Positions 19,323 to 29,000 of a stretch of 64,000 nucleotides of DNA are shown here, piece by piece. Location of the stretch: positions 186,001-250,000 of the forward strand of contig NZ_NSGF01000009.1 of NCBI RefSeq assembly GCF_002294995.1, given 5' to 3'. The notes under the pieces were generated by a model that worked only from the letters and a program-made list of their open reading frames with translations, did not search any database and was not told the DNA's origin. This stretch comes from Mesorhizobium sp. WSM3860 (GTDB lineage Bacteria; Pseudomonadota; Alphaproteobacteria; Rhizobiales; Rhizobiaceae). A program made the translations under genes and the position numbers. Each line of letters begins with the position of its first letter. The first letter of the stretch is position 1.

Positions 19323-20083
19323 AATCCGTCCCGTCCGCGAAAACGCCGCTGGTAGTGGGCGTCGTAAAGTGAGCTCTCGCCGAAATCCTGCGCGGCCAAG
19401 GCGCTGCCGACGAAGATGATCGCCGTGCGCTCCATCGGATTTTCCGCAAGCTGCGCCTCGATCGTGCCCAGCGTACCGGTCAGAATGCGCTCGTCCGGCC
19501 AGGAAGCGCGGAAGACGACCGCCACTGGGCATTCTACGCCGTAGAGCGGCGTCAGTTCGGCAACGATGCGGTCGATGGCATGGATAGCGAGATGGATGGC
19601 TAGAGTTGCACCGGTGCGGCCGAAGCCGGCAAGCGTCTCGCCGGGCGGCATTTTCGAGGCGCGGCCGGAAATGCGGGTCAGCACAAGGCTTTGCGCGAGC
19701 TCGGGAATGGTAAGCTCGCGGCGCAGCGCCGCCGCCGCCGCCGCGAAGGAAGGCACGCCGGGCGTCAGCGTGTAGGGAATGTTCTGCTTTTCCAGCCGCC
19801 GGATCTGCTCCGCGATAGCGCTCCACACCGAAAGATCGCCGGAATGCAGGCGCGCGACGTCCTGGCCGGCTTTATGAGCGGCAAGATATTCGGCCTCGAT
19901 CTCGTCGAGCGACATCGGCGCGGTGTCGATCAGTTTTGTGCCGGGCGCGCAGTGTTCGAGCAGTTCCGGCGCGACGATCGAGCCGGCATAGAGGCAGACC
20001 GGGCAGGACGCCAGCAGGCGGCTGCCGCGCAAGGTGATGAGGTCGGCAGCACCAGGGCCGGCGCCGATGAAATGGACGGTCAT
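19319..20083 (-). CDS. cobM: Precorrin-4 C11-methyltransferase
   Basis: The enzyme methylates C11 of precorrin-4 to precorrin-5. It has 254 residues and begins [18 protein letters not shown], followed by the CobM-specific [33 protein letters not shown] is near residue 80 and [18 protein letters not shown] near 108. ATG 20083 overlaps the cobE stop codon by four bases; the open frame extends upstream but that part is antiparallel to nothing conserved. Confidence 0.96.
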   Translation of the reverse strand: MTVHFIGAGPGAADLITLRGSRLLASCPVCLYAGSIVAPELLEHCAPGTKLIDTAPMSLDEIEAEYLAAHKAGQDVARLHSGDLSVWSAIAEQIRRLEKQNIPYTLTPGVPSFAAAAAALRRELTIPELAQSLVLTRISGRASKMPPGETLAGFGRTGATLAIHLAIHAIDRIVAELTPLYGVECPVAVVFRASWPDERILTGTLGTIEAQLAENPMERTAIIFVGSALAAQDFGESSLYDAHYQRRFRGRDGL

Positions 20084-20484
20084 TTTGTGCCTCCACCAAG
20101 GGCGATGGCGCAGGTAACAGGACCAAGTACCGTACGCGGTCCAAGCAGTTTCGCCTCTTTGCCGGCCGCGGCCAGGGCCGACGCTTCCGAAACCGACGGC
20201 GTGCCCGCATGAGCCTGCGACCATTCGGATTGGCTGATCGTGCCGGACGAGGCGGCTTGCAAGGCTTCGTCGGAGACGACGAGCACCGGCAGGTCGAGAT
20301 CGCGACCGGCAAGAAAGATCGCTTGCTCGTTGCGCTTCATTTCGCCGGTCGCCAGTACGGAAAGCGCGGTGATCGCCAGCCCATGGGCCTCGAGCGCGGT
20401 CTCGATCGCGGCTCGGACGTCGCCCGCCGTCACACCCTTCCGGCTGCCGATGCCCGCGACCATCATGGCTTTACCCAGCTCCAT
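20080..20484 (-). CDS. cobE: CobE (CbiG C-terminal-type) cobalamin biosynthesis protein
   Basis: This 134-residue protein matches the CobE/CbiG C-terminal fold: [21 protein letters not shown] at the start (quoted in part: [13 protein letters not shown]), [16 protein letters not shown] near residue 46, [10 protein letters not shown] near 98 and CAIALG at the end. CobE is part of the aerobic cob pathway, but its exact catalytic role is not settled. Its start lies 22 bp inside the end of cobL, so the two are coupled. Confidence 0.9.
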   Translation of the reverse strand: MELGKAMMVAGIGSRKGVTAGDVRAAIETALEAHGLAITALSVLATGEMKRNEQAIFLAGRDLDLPVLVVSDEALQAASSGTISQSEWSQAHAGTPSVSEASALAAAGKEAKLLGPRTVLGPVTCAIALGGGTK

Positions 20485-21704
20485 TGCATGACCGGCATGG
20501 CCGGACGCCAGGCTTGCATGGATCCGACGGGCGCCGCACGCGAGAGGGCGATGCGCAGAAGGTCGCCGCCGCGCCTGGTATGCTGGTCAAGCAGCAGTGC
20601 CTCCATTTCCAGCGTCACAGCATTGGCGACCAACCGCCCGCCGGCACGCAGGCCCTCGATCGCCGTCTCCAGCACGCCGGCATCGCTGCCGCCGCCGCCA
20701 ATGAAAATGGCGTCTGGTGTCTCCAGTGTTGCCAGCGCTTTCGGCGCCGAGCCTTCGATGACGACGAGACCGGGCACGCCGCAATGCGCGGCGTTGCGAT
20801 GGATGCGGGCGGCGCGCTCGGTATCAGCTTCGATGGCAATCGCCCGCATCGAAGGGTGAGCCAGCATCCATTCGATGCCGATCGAGCCGGATCCGGCACC
20901 GATATCCCACAGCAATTCGCCGCGCCGCGGCGCCAGCGCCGACAGCGTCATGGCGCGGATCTCGCGCTTGGTGATCTGGCCGTCATGCTCGAACAGATGA
21001 TCGGCAAGGCCGACGGTCAACGGCAGGATGCGCGCATCCGGCGTCGATTCTATTTCGAGCGCCAGCACGTTGAGCGGATTGATGATTTTGAGATCGAAGG
21101 CGTCGGCGCGGACAGCGTGGCGCGTTTCGTTCTGGCCGCCAAGCGCTTCGAGAACTGTCAACCGCGACGGACCGAAGCCGAGTTCGTCGAGGAGCGCGGC
21201 GATGGCGGCCGGCGCGTCGCTGTCGGATGTGAGCGCAAGGATACGTGCGCCGGGGTGGAGCAGGGGGCGGATGAGGTCGATCGAGTGGCCATGCAACGAG
21301 ATGGTTTCGACATCCTGCAGCGCCCAGCCGAGGCGGGAGGCGGCTAGCGACAGCGATGACGGCGCCGGCAGGACGAGCATCTCATCCGGTTTCACCTTGC
21401 GCGCCAGCGTGACGCCGACGCCGTGGAAGAACGGGTCGCCGGAAGCCAGCACGCAGACGCTTTTGCCTTCGAGCGCCAGCACGGCTTCCATCTCGGCATC
21501 GAACGGCGTCGGCCACGGTCGCGCCTTGCCCTTGGCCAGGCCTGAGACGAGCGCGAGGTGCCGCTTGCCGCCAAAGATGACTTCGGCCTCGGCGATCCTG
21601 CGCTTGGCCTCGTCGCCCAGACCCGCTACACCGTCCTCGCCGATGCCGACGATGGTCAGCCATCTTGAGACCGGCTTGGCAGCGCGCGAACCCTCAGCAG
21701 GCAT
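20463..21704 (-). CDS. cobL: Precorrin-6Y C5,15-methyltransferase (decarboxylating)
   Basis: This 413-residue bifunctional enzyme methylates C5 and C15 and removes the acetate carboxyl at C12. The CbiE-like N-terminal half has [20 protein letters not shown] and [16 protein letters not shown]. The CbiT-like C-terminal half has [20 protein letters not shown], a classical S-adenosylmethionine motif, near residue 260. Its ATG (21704-21702) overlaps the ATG of the divergent cobK by two bases, so its promoter must lie inside cobK unless read from further upstream. Confidence 0.96.
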   Translation of the reverse strand: MPAEGSRAAKPVSRWLTIVGIGEDGVAGLGDEAKRRIAEAEVIFGGKRHLALVSGLAKGKARPWPTPFDAEMEAVLALEGKSVCVLASGDPFFHGVGVTLARKVKPDEMLVLPAPSSLSLAASRLGWALQDVETISLHGHSIDLIRPLLHPGARILALTSDSDAPAAIAALLDELGFGPSRLTVLEALGGQNETRHAVRADAFDLKIINPLNVLALEIESTPDARILPLTVGLADHLFEHDGQITKREIRAMTLSALAPRRGELLWDIGAGSGSIGIEWMLAHPSMRAIAIEADTERAARIHRNAAHCGVPGLVVIEGSAPKALATLETPDAIFIGGGGSDAGVLETAIEGLRAGGRLVANAVTLEMEALLLDQHTRRGGDLLRIALSRAAPVGSMQAWRPAMPVMQWSWVKP

Positions 21705-22473
21705 GATGACCTACCGTATTCTGATTCTCGGCGGAACCACGGAGGCCCGGCAGCTGGCGGGCAAGCTGGCTCGCCGGGAGGATCTCTCGATCATGCTGTC
21801 GCTCGCCGGCCGCACCGAAAGCCCTATGGCGCAAGGCGTGCCCGTGCGTACCGGCGGCTTTGGCGGCGTGGAGGGATTGGCCGCCTATCTCCATCAGGAA
21901 CAGGTCGATCTGGTGATCGACGCCACGCATCCATACGCCGCCCGTATATCGGCCAACGCGGCCGATGCAGCCAGGCAAACTGGCGTGTCGATCGTTGCGC
22001 TGCGGCGTGCCGGCTGGGAGCCTGTCGCGGGTGATCGCTGGACTCTGGTGGAGAGCGTCGCTGAAGCGGCCAAGGCGCTTGGCACGGCGCCGCGACGTGT
22101 CTTGCTGGCGATCGGCCGGCAGGAAGCCGGCGCGTTCGAGACCGCTCCGCAGCATCGGTATCTCATTCGCAGCGTCGACCCGATCGAGCCGAAGCTCACT
22201 GTGCCCGACGCAGTTTACCTTCTGGCGCGCGGGCCGTTCCCCGAAGCGGACGAGCGCGCGCTGCTTGAAAAATACGCCATCGATACCATCGTTTCGAAGA
22301 ACAGCGGCGGCGAGGCGACCTACGGCAAGATCGCCGCGGCGCGCGCGCTCGGCATCGAGGTGATCATGGTGCGCAGGCCGCCGCTGCCGGACGTTGCGTC
22401 GGCCGAGACCGTCGATCAGCTGGCTGCGATGGTCGATCATTTTTTCGACCCAGTTGCCGAACGCGGCGTGTAG
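21703..22473 (+). CDS. cobK: Precorrin-6A reductase
   Basis: This NADPH-dependent reductase converts precorrin-6A to precorrin-6B. It has 256 residues with ILILGGTTEARQLAGKLA at the start, DLVIDATHPYAARISANAA near 70, RVLLAIGRQEAG near 135 and IVSKNSGGEATYGKI near 200. It is the only cob gene on the plus strand. The start (ATG 21703 or 21706) overlaps cobL, and its 3' end overlaps cobJ by 37 bp, so both flanks are antisense to neighbouring cob genes. Confidence 0.96.
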   Translation: MMTYRILILGGTTEARQLAGKLARREDLSIMLSLAGRTESPMAQGVPVRTGGFGGVEGLAAYLHQEQVDLVIDATHPYAARISANAADAARQTGVSIVALRRAGWEPVAGDRWTLVESVAEAAKALGTAPRRVLLAIGRQEAGAFETAPQHRYLIRSVDPIEPKLTVPDAVYLLARGPFPEADERALLEKYAIDTIVSKNSGGEATYGKIAAARALGIEVIMVRRPPLPDVASAETVDQLAAMVDHFFDPVAERGV

Positions 22474-23201
22474 ACCAGCGCGGGCTGTTCGCCGCGCCTG
22501 ATGATCCGGGTCTCGGGCGAGCCGATGATGATGCAGGTCGACATGTCGGCCTTTACCGCATCGGCGTCGGCCAGCAGAAACACCTCGATGCGCTCATCGG
22601 GCCGGCCGGCGGCGCGTCCGAAGATCACGGGTGTGGTGCCCGGCAGAATAGCCTTCAGGCATTCGAAGGCGCGGCCGAGCTGCCATGGGCGGGCCTTGCT
22701 GATCGGATTGTAGAGCGCGATGACGAAACCGGCGCCGGCTGCCGCCAGCAGGCGCAGCTCGATCAGCTCCCAGGGTTTTAGATTGTCGGAGAGCGAGATG
22801 GCGCAGAAATCATGGCCGAGCGGCGCCCCGATGCGGGCGGCGACCGCCAGCATGGCGGTGACGCCGGGGACGACCGCGAGGTCGATCGACCTCCATTCTT
22901 GCGGACCGGCTTCGATCGCCTCGCAGACGGCGGCCGCCATGGCGAATACGCCGGGGTCACCGCCGGACACGACGGCGACGCTGTGGCCTTCGGCTGCCTT
23001 GGCCAGCGCGTCGTTGGAGCGGGCTAGCTCTTCGCGATTGTCGGAGGCGATGCGGGTCTGGTCCTGTCGGAGCTCGAGCCGGTCGAGATACGGTTTGTAG
23101 CCATAGAAGAAGGAAGCCTCGGCGACGGCGTTGGCAGCCTGCGGCGTGACCTGATCGGCATTGCCGGGACCGAGGCCGATCACGGTGAGGCGGCCGCTCA
23201 T
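22437..23201 (-). CDS. cobJ: Precorrin-3B C17-methyltransferase
   Basis: The enzyme performs C17 methylation coupled to ring contraction, giving precorrin-4. It has 254 residues: LTVIGLGPGNADQVTPQAA at the start, FFYGYKPYLDRL near 32, VSGGDPGVFAMAAAV near 75, VVPGVTAMLAVAARIGAPLG near 105 and ALYNPISKARPWQL near 150. ATG 23201 overlaps the cobI stop by four bases. The last 37 bp are antisense to the cobK end. Confidence 0.96.
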   Translation of the reverse strand: MSGRLTVIGLGPGNADQVTPQAANAVAEASFFYGYKPYLDRLELRQDQTRIASDNREELARSNDALAKAAEGHSVAVVSGGDPGVFAMAAAVCEAIEAGPQEWRSIDLAVVPGVTAMLAVAARIGAPLGHDFCAISLSDNLKPWELIELRLLAAAGAGFVIALYNPISKARPWQLGRAFECLKAILPGTTPVIFGRAAGRPDERIEVFLLADADAVKADMSTCIIIGSPETRIIRRGEQPALVYTPRSATGSKK

Positions 23202-23956
23202 GGCTTTGCTCCGGGGGCTCCGGGACGGGCGGACCAGCCAGCGACCAGCACAATGGCGAAATAGGGCGCCTTGTCGTCTTGCTTTTCCGCGAGCCGCATC
23301 GAGACGCTGCCCGGCATGGTGCCTCGCTCGACATAGATGGCCTTCGCCAGCTTGCCGGTCGCTTCCAGCGCGCGGCGGATCTTCGGCAGGTTGCGGCCGA
23401 CTTTCATGATGACGGCGGCATCGGTATCGGCCAGCCGTCGCGTCAGCTCGAATTCGCTCATCGTGCCCGGCAACACGGTCAGCACATCGTCGCCCTGGAC
23501 GATCGGCAGGCCGGTCGCCGACCAACAGCCGGACATGGCGGTGATACCGGGAATGACCTCGGTCGGGAATCGGTGCGAGAGGCGCACATGCAGATGCATG
23601 TAGGAGCCGTAGAAAAGCGGATCGCCCTCCGACAGCACCGCCACCGTCTTGCCGGCGCCGAGATGTTCGGCGACCTGTTCGGCGGACTGTTCGTAGAAAT
23701 CGGTGATCTGCGAGCGATAGTCCTCGTGATCCTTGTCAATCTCGGTCGTCACCGGATAGAGCAGCGGCAGCTCGACCATATCCGGGCGGAAGCGCGCCTC
23801 GACGATGGCGCGCGCGTTGCTGTTGTTGCCGCGCTTGGCGAAATAGGCGACCACGTCAGCCTCGGCCAGCGCGCGCGCTGCCTTCAGCGTCAGCAGCTCC
23901 GGATCGCCGGGACCGGTGCCGACGCCGACGAGCCGGCCTTTGCCGAAAGCGTTCAC
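23198..23956 (-). CDS. cobI: Precorrin-2 C20-methyltransferase
   Basis: The enzyme methylates precorrin-2 at C20. It has 252 residues from GTG 23956: LVGVGTGPGDPELLTLKAAR at the start, LPLLYPVTTEIDKDHEDY near 70, VLSEGDPLFYGSYMHLHVRL near 105 and EVIPGITAMSGCWSATGLPI near 130. Both ends overlap neighbours by four bases (cobH and cobJ), which indicates tight translational coupling. Confidence 0.96.
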   Translation of the reverse strand: MNAFGKGRLVGVGTGPGDPELLTLKAARALAEADVVAYFAKRGNNSNARAIVEARFRPDMVELPLLYPVTTEIDKDHEDYRSQITDFYEQSAEQVAEHLGAGKTVAVLSEGDPLFYGSYMHLHVRLSHRFPTEVIPGITAMSGCWSATGLPIVQGDDVLTVLPGTMSEFELTRRLADTDAAVIMKVGRNLPKIRRALEATGKLAKAIYVERGTMPGSVSMRLAEKQDDKAPYFAIVLVAGWSARPGAPGAKP

Positions 23957-24585
23957 AGGCCCGGCCTCGCCAATGCGTTGAGGGCTGCCGCCGTCATGGC
24001 GCTGCCGCCCAGCCTGCCGCGCACGATGGCGTAAGGCACGCCGTAGGAGTTTTCCGCCAGCGCGTCCTTGGATTCGGCGGCGCCGACGAAACCAACCGGC
24101 ATGCCGATGATGGCGGCCGGCTTCGGCGCGCCGTCGCGCAGTTTTTCGAGCAGATAGAACAGCGCGGTCGGCGCATTGCCGATAGCGACGACGGAACCGG
24201 CCATGCGCTCGCCCCAGAGGTCGATCGCGGCGGCCGAGCGCGTGTTGCCGATTTCCTTGGCGATTTCGGCCGTGCGCGGGTCGCGCAGCGTGCAGATCAC
24301 CTCGTTGCCGGCCGGCAGGCGGGCTCGGGTCACGCCGTGGGCGACCATCTCGGCATCGCAGAAGATTGGCGCGCCGGCGGCGAGGGCGGTCCGTCCGGCA
24401 GCGGCGAAATCGTTGGAGAAAACGAAATGGCTGGCTGCCTCGACCTGGCCGCATGCGTGGATCATGCGGATCGCGACATCGGCCTCCGCCTCGGAGAAGC
24501 GCGACAGGTCCGTCTCGGCGCGGATGATGGCGAAAGAGCGCTCGTAGATCGCCATCCCGTCATGGATATAGTCGTAGGCGGCCAT
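23953..24585 (-). CDS. cobH: Precorrin-8X methylmutase
   Basis: The enzyme moves a methyl group from C11 to C12, forming hydrogenobyrinate. It has 210 residues with YDYIHDGMAIYERSFAIIRA at the start, RMIHACGQVEA (the catalytic histidine) near residue 42, VGNAP-like AIGNAPTALFYLLE near 145 and IIGMPVGFVGAAESK near 168. It starts 3 bp after cobG and overlaps cobI. Confidence 0.96.
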   Translation of the reverse strand: MAAYDYIHDGMAIYERSFAIIRAETDLSRFSEAEADVAIRMIHACGQVEAASHFVFSNDFAAAGRTALAAGAPIFCDAEMVAHGVTRARLPAGNEVICTLRDPRTAEIAKEIGNTRSAAAIDLWGERMAGSVVAIGNAPTALFYLLEKLRDGAPKPAAIIGMPVGFVGAAESKDALAENSYGVPYAIVRGRLGGSAMTAAALNALARPGL

Positions 24586-24588
24586 TCT

Positions 24589-26079
24589 TCAGTTCCGTCG
24601 ATAGAGTTCGGCGATCTCGGTCGCGCCGAGCCTTGTGAGGCAAGCGGCGGCAGTCTCGCCGGGATGCCGTGCGTTGCGGATCGCCGCCGCAATGCCGGCG
24701 ACCCCGCGCGCGGCGTCATAGCCCGGCCTGTATCCGGCAGGAAGGGCCTTTGCCGTCCCGTCCACGACAAGTCCGGCTCCGTTTTCGTCGCCGACGATTG
24801 TGAGCGCCGCCTGGCCCGGATGGGCGCAGCCCTTGGCGCAGCCGGAAATGTGGAGTGTGAGCGAGGCATCGAAGAGGTCGGCGCTTTCGCTGGCGATGGT
24901 CTCGGCGATGGCACGGGTGGCGATGCGGCCAGAGGCGCAGGCCGGCGTTCCCGGACAGGCGGCGATGCGGGTGCGCGGGTCGACGGGAGAAGTGACGAAG
25001 CCGAGGGCGGATGCGGAGGCTTGGAGCGAGGCGCTGGCGGACTCGGTGAGGCCGAGGAAAAGGAGGGCGCGGCCGGGCGCCAGGCGGATTTCGGTCGAGC
25101 CGAGTTGCAGGGCTTGCCCTGCGAGTTCGAGAAGGGGCTGCGCCGCCATGCTGCCGAACGGCAGGCCGATGCCGAGGGCGTGGCCGGCGCCAAGGTTGAA
25201 AAGGCCAATCGGCGAGCGAGGGCGTTCTACGGCGCCCCCCTCTGTCCTGCCGGACATCTCCCCCACAAGGGGGGAGATTGGCAGCTCCGCCGATGGCGCT
25301 CCACCTGCCACCTTGGTGGTCGGCTCGACCTTGGCGATTGGCGAAAGCGGAGAGAAGTGTTCGATCTCCCCCCTTGTGGGGGAGATGTCCGGCAGGACAG
25401 AGGGGGGCGCGAAGCAATGCCAACCTGCGAGAGAGGCTAGTTGCCGCTCAGACAAATCGCGGGTGTGCGCCGCGCGGCCCTTTTCCGCAACCATTCTGAG
25501 TGCCGCCACGGCAATGTCGCGGGCGGCATCAGCATCGACCGTCTCGAGCAGCGTTGCACTAAACGCGTCACCGGCAACCGATACGCGCCAGAGAACTTCG
25601 CCCTCAGCCCGCACCGCCTTCAGCCGCACGTCAGCCGACACCGCGTCCATCGTCAGTTGCCCGCCGCCGTCGACAACCACCGACACCTTCGGTCCCAGCC
25701 TTGCCGTCAGCCCAGCGTCTTCAATCGCGGCACCGGCCTGCTCAGCCAACGGGCGCGGATCTGCAATCTCCTGCGGGTCGATGCCCGCGAGCGGTCCGGT
25801 CTCCACCGGCACGCCCGTCCGCACCGCGATGCCCAGCGCATCCACTTCCGCCGCCAGCAGGCCAGCCCTGTCCGGGCTCAGTCCGCGGATCTGCAGGCTG
25901 CCGCGGGCGGTCACTTCCATGATGCCGTTGCCGTGGCGCAAGGCGGATTCGCAGAGACCGATCAGCGACTTGGGCGCAAGTCCTCCAGCAACCGGATTGA
26001 GCCGCACCAGCAGGCCGTCGCCAGTCTGCATCGGTGCGGACAAGGCGGGGCAGGCGCCGCGGCGCGAGAAGGCGTTCAT
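24589..26079 (-). CDS. cobG: Precorrin-3B synthase, with an in-frame repeat insertion
   Basis: This nitrite/sulfite-reductase-like enzyme (496 residues) hydroxylates precorrin-3A. N-terminal LLVRLNPVAGG and VTARGSLQIRGLSP are followed late in the protein by the Fe-S cysteines in CPGTPACASG and SGCAKGCAHPG. Between about residues 223 and 283 lies a proline/glycine-rich stretch (PPSVLPDISPTRGEI near its start, ISPLVGEMSGRTEGGA near its end). It is encoded by an inverted repeat (25232-25410) and is not expected in the family. ATG 26079 overlaps the cobN stop; an upstream in-frame ATG at 26094 is less likely. Confidence 0.93.
   Translation of the reverse strand: MNAFSRRGACPALSAPMQTGDGLLVRLNPVAGGLAPKSLIGLCESALRHGNGIMEVTARGSLQIRGLSPDRAGLLAAEVDALGIAVRTGVPVETGPLAGIDPQEIADPRPLAEQAGAAIEDAGLTARLGPKVSVVVDGGGQLTMDAVSADVRLKAVRAEGEVLWRVSVAGDAFSATLLETVDADAARDIAVAALRMVAEKGRAAHTRDLSERQLASLAGWHCFAPPSVLPDISPTRGEIEHFSPLSPIAKVEPTTKVAGGAPSAELPISPLVGEMSGRTEGGAVERPRSPIGLFNLGAGHALGIGLPFGSMAAQPLLELAGQALQLGSTEIRLAPGRALLFLGLTESASASLQASASALGFVTSPVDPRTRIAACPGTPACASGRIATRAIAETIASESADLFDASLTLHISGCAKGCAHPGQAALTIVGDENGAGLVVDGTAKALPAGYRPGYDAARGVAGIAAAIRNARHPGETAAACLTRLGATEIAELYRRN
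25232..25410. repeat. 47-bp perfect inverted repeat inserted in cobG
   Basis: Positions 25232-25278 and 25364-25410 are exact reverse complements over 47 bp, separated by 85 bp. Each arm also folds on itself (ATCTCCCCC against GGGGGGAGAT). The outer part (CCCCCCTCTGTCCTGCC) also occurs, with its complement, in cobN at 28042-28091. Reading stays open through the whole unit. Confidence 0.9.
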
Positions 26080-29000
26080 GCCGCCAACCCGCATGCCTGG
26101 GCCTCGGCGATTAAAGCCGCGAGATCGTCATCGATGGAATTCCTGAGCGGGTGCCAGAGGCCGCGACGCCGCGCAGCAAGGAAACGCTCGGCGATGACTT
26201 TTGCTGCGGCCGGGTTTTCGCGCAGCAGGAAGGCACGGACTTCCGCATCGCCGATGTAGGCGTCGTGCACCGCCTCGATCAGAGCGCCTGAAACGGCATG
26301 CGTGGTCTCGGCGAATCCGACCAGGCGGTCGACCGTCTCGGCGAATTCCGAGGCGCCGCGGGGGCCGTGGCGCATCTGCCCGGCAATGAAGCGCGGATTG
26401 ACCGCGCGAGCGCGGACCACTCTGGCCACCGCTTCGCCGACCGAGCGTGGCTTCGGCTTGCTGGGATCGGTCGTGTCGAGCACGATGACGTCGGCATTTC
26501 GGCCGAGCGCGGCAAGAGCGGCCGAAAATCCGCCGATGAAGGCGACGTCGGCCGAACCTTCGAGGATGTCGCGCCCCGGATCGTCGCCGGTATGGACGAG
26601 CAGGTCGGCCTCGGCGATGCGGCCTTCGAAGGCGCCGGGGGCGGAGATCGCTTCGCCTTCGGGGCCGCCATAGGCATGCGATGTAGCCTCGAGGTAAGCG
26701 CGGCCGATCTCTTCGCGCGCGCTCCATTCGCCGCGCGACAGCAATTCCTCGACGCCGGCGCCATAGGTGCCGGGCGAGGTGCCGAAAATACGTAGTCCGA
26801 CCTTGCCTGCGGCGCGACTCGCGGCTGCAAGGGGATTTTCGGAATCGTCCTCATCGCGGCCGGCGACGGCACTGGCGGCGGCATCGATAAGCGCGATCTG
26901 GGTCGGGAACATGTCGCGGAACAGGCCGGAGATGCGCCAGGTGACGTCGACGCGCGGGCGGCCAAGCGCGGCCGGCGGCAGCACCTCGATGCCAGTGACG
27001 CGACCCGTAGCGGCATCCCATTGCGGCCGGCAGCCCATCAGCGCGAGGCCTTGGCCGATCTCCTCGCCGCCGGTGCGCAGCGAGGCGGAGCCCCAAAGGT
27101 CGATGACCAGCGAGCGGGGCCAGTCGCCATGGCTTTGCATGTAGCTGCGCACAACTTCTTCCGCCGCCGCCTGCCCAAGATCGTAGGCGGTCGGCGTCGG
27201 CATGGTGCGCGGATCGGAGGTGAAAAGGTTGCGGCCGGTGGGCAGAACGTCGGAGCGGCCGCGCGCCGGCGCGCCTGCCGGTCCGGCCTTGATGTGGCGC
27301 CCGTCGAGGGCGGCGAGCAGGGCGGTTTTTTCGGTCTCGGCGCTTTGGCGGCGCAGCGGATCGGCTTCGTCTTCCGGCGTGCGGCCATAGACATGCAGTC
27401 CGTCCTTGACGGCGAAATCCTTGAGATCGCACAGCCAGGCGTCGATGCGGCGCAGCGCCTCGTCCGGCGCATCGGTTTTGGCCACGCCGGCTTCAGAAGC
27501 GAGGCCTGTCTCCTGCGCCGTTTCGACGATCAGCTTTGCAAGTCGGTCGCGGCGGCGGCGGTCGAGGCCGTCAGCCTGGGCATATTCGTCCACCAACCTT
27601 TCGAGCTTCTGTTGAGCCTGATCGAGGCCGGCGCCGGTCAGCGGCGGCGGCAGGTGGCCAAGCGTGACGGCCGAGACGCGGCGCTTGGCCTGCGCCGCCT
27701 CGCCGGGATTGGAGACGATGAAGGGATAGACAACCGGCAACGAACCGGTGACGATCTCGGGAAAGCAGGTATCGGAGAGCGCGACCGTCTTGCCGGGAAG
27801 CCATTCGAGCGTGCCATGCGCGCCGACATGGACGATGGCGTGGACGCCAAGGGACTTTTGCAGCCATAGGCCGAAGGCGATCAGCTCGTGGCGCGGGGGA
27901 AGGGTCGGGTCGTGGTAGTCGGCGCGGCGGTCTGCGGAGCGGCCGCGGTCGGGGGCCAGCGCCACGGTGACGTTGCCGAAGGTGGCGGCGCGGAAGGGGA
28001 AGGTTGTTTCGCCCGCTAGCTGCGAAGGCTGGCGTTCCGTCGCGCCCCCCTCTGTCCTGCCGCCCACGTCTGGCAGGACAGAGGGGGGTGCCTCGCGCGA
28101 ACCTATCCCTTCTGCCTTGCCCCACGCGGCCTCTACTGCATCGCGCGCTGCCCTCGGTAGTTCGGCCGAAAAGGTGAGATAATCCTCGACGGCAAGACCA
28201 TGTCCACCCGCCTCCAGCGCTTCCAGCAACTCCCGTGGCGATTGTGGAATCCCATTAACCGCATAGCCCTGTTCCTTGAGGCCATGCAGCATGGCGAGCA
28301 CACTCGACGGCACGTCGAGGCCGACGGCATAGCCTGTCCGTCCGGGCGCGCTCGGATAATCCGGGATCAGGATCGCCAGCTTGCGCCATGCTCGCCCGGT
28401 CCGCTGCAGGCGAATGAACGCCGCGATGCGCTTGGCGACCTGCGCGACGCGATCCGCCTCCGGCCGATTGGCGAAGGCGCGGAAGGCCAGCGCAGGATCG
28501 GTTTCGATTTCGCCCTTGAAGGAGATCGCGCCGGCCAGAATGCGGCCGTCCAGCTCAGGCAGCACGGCATGCATAGCGAGATCGGCGGGCGCCAGGCCGC
28601 GCTGGTTTTTCTCCCAGACCTCTCGCCGCGTCGTAGCGACGATGACCTGGAACACGGGCATGCCGGCACGGTCGAAGAGCGTTTCGGCGCCAGGCTCGGC
28701 ACCGGAGGCGAAGGCTGTGGCGGTGACGATGGCTGCGGGGTTCAGTGAGGCGAAGGCGGTTTCGACAAAGGCCAGCGATACCGGGTCCTTGAGGCTCGAA
28801 ACGAAGATCGGCACGGGCATCATGCCCTGCGAGCGCAATGCCTCCGCCAGGACATCGATCGGTGCGACATCGGCGGCGAGCAGCATCGAACGGTAGAAGA
28901 GCATGGGGACGATGGGCGCGTCGGTGCTTGCGAGCTCCAGCTTGTCTACGACACCGCATCCCGGCTGATAGTACCCCGCCTTCGGCACGCTCACCGGCTC

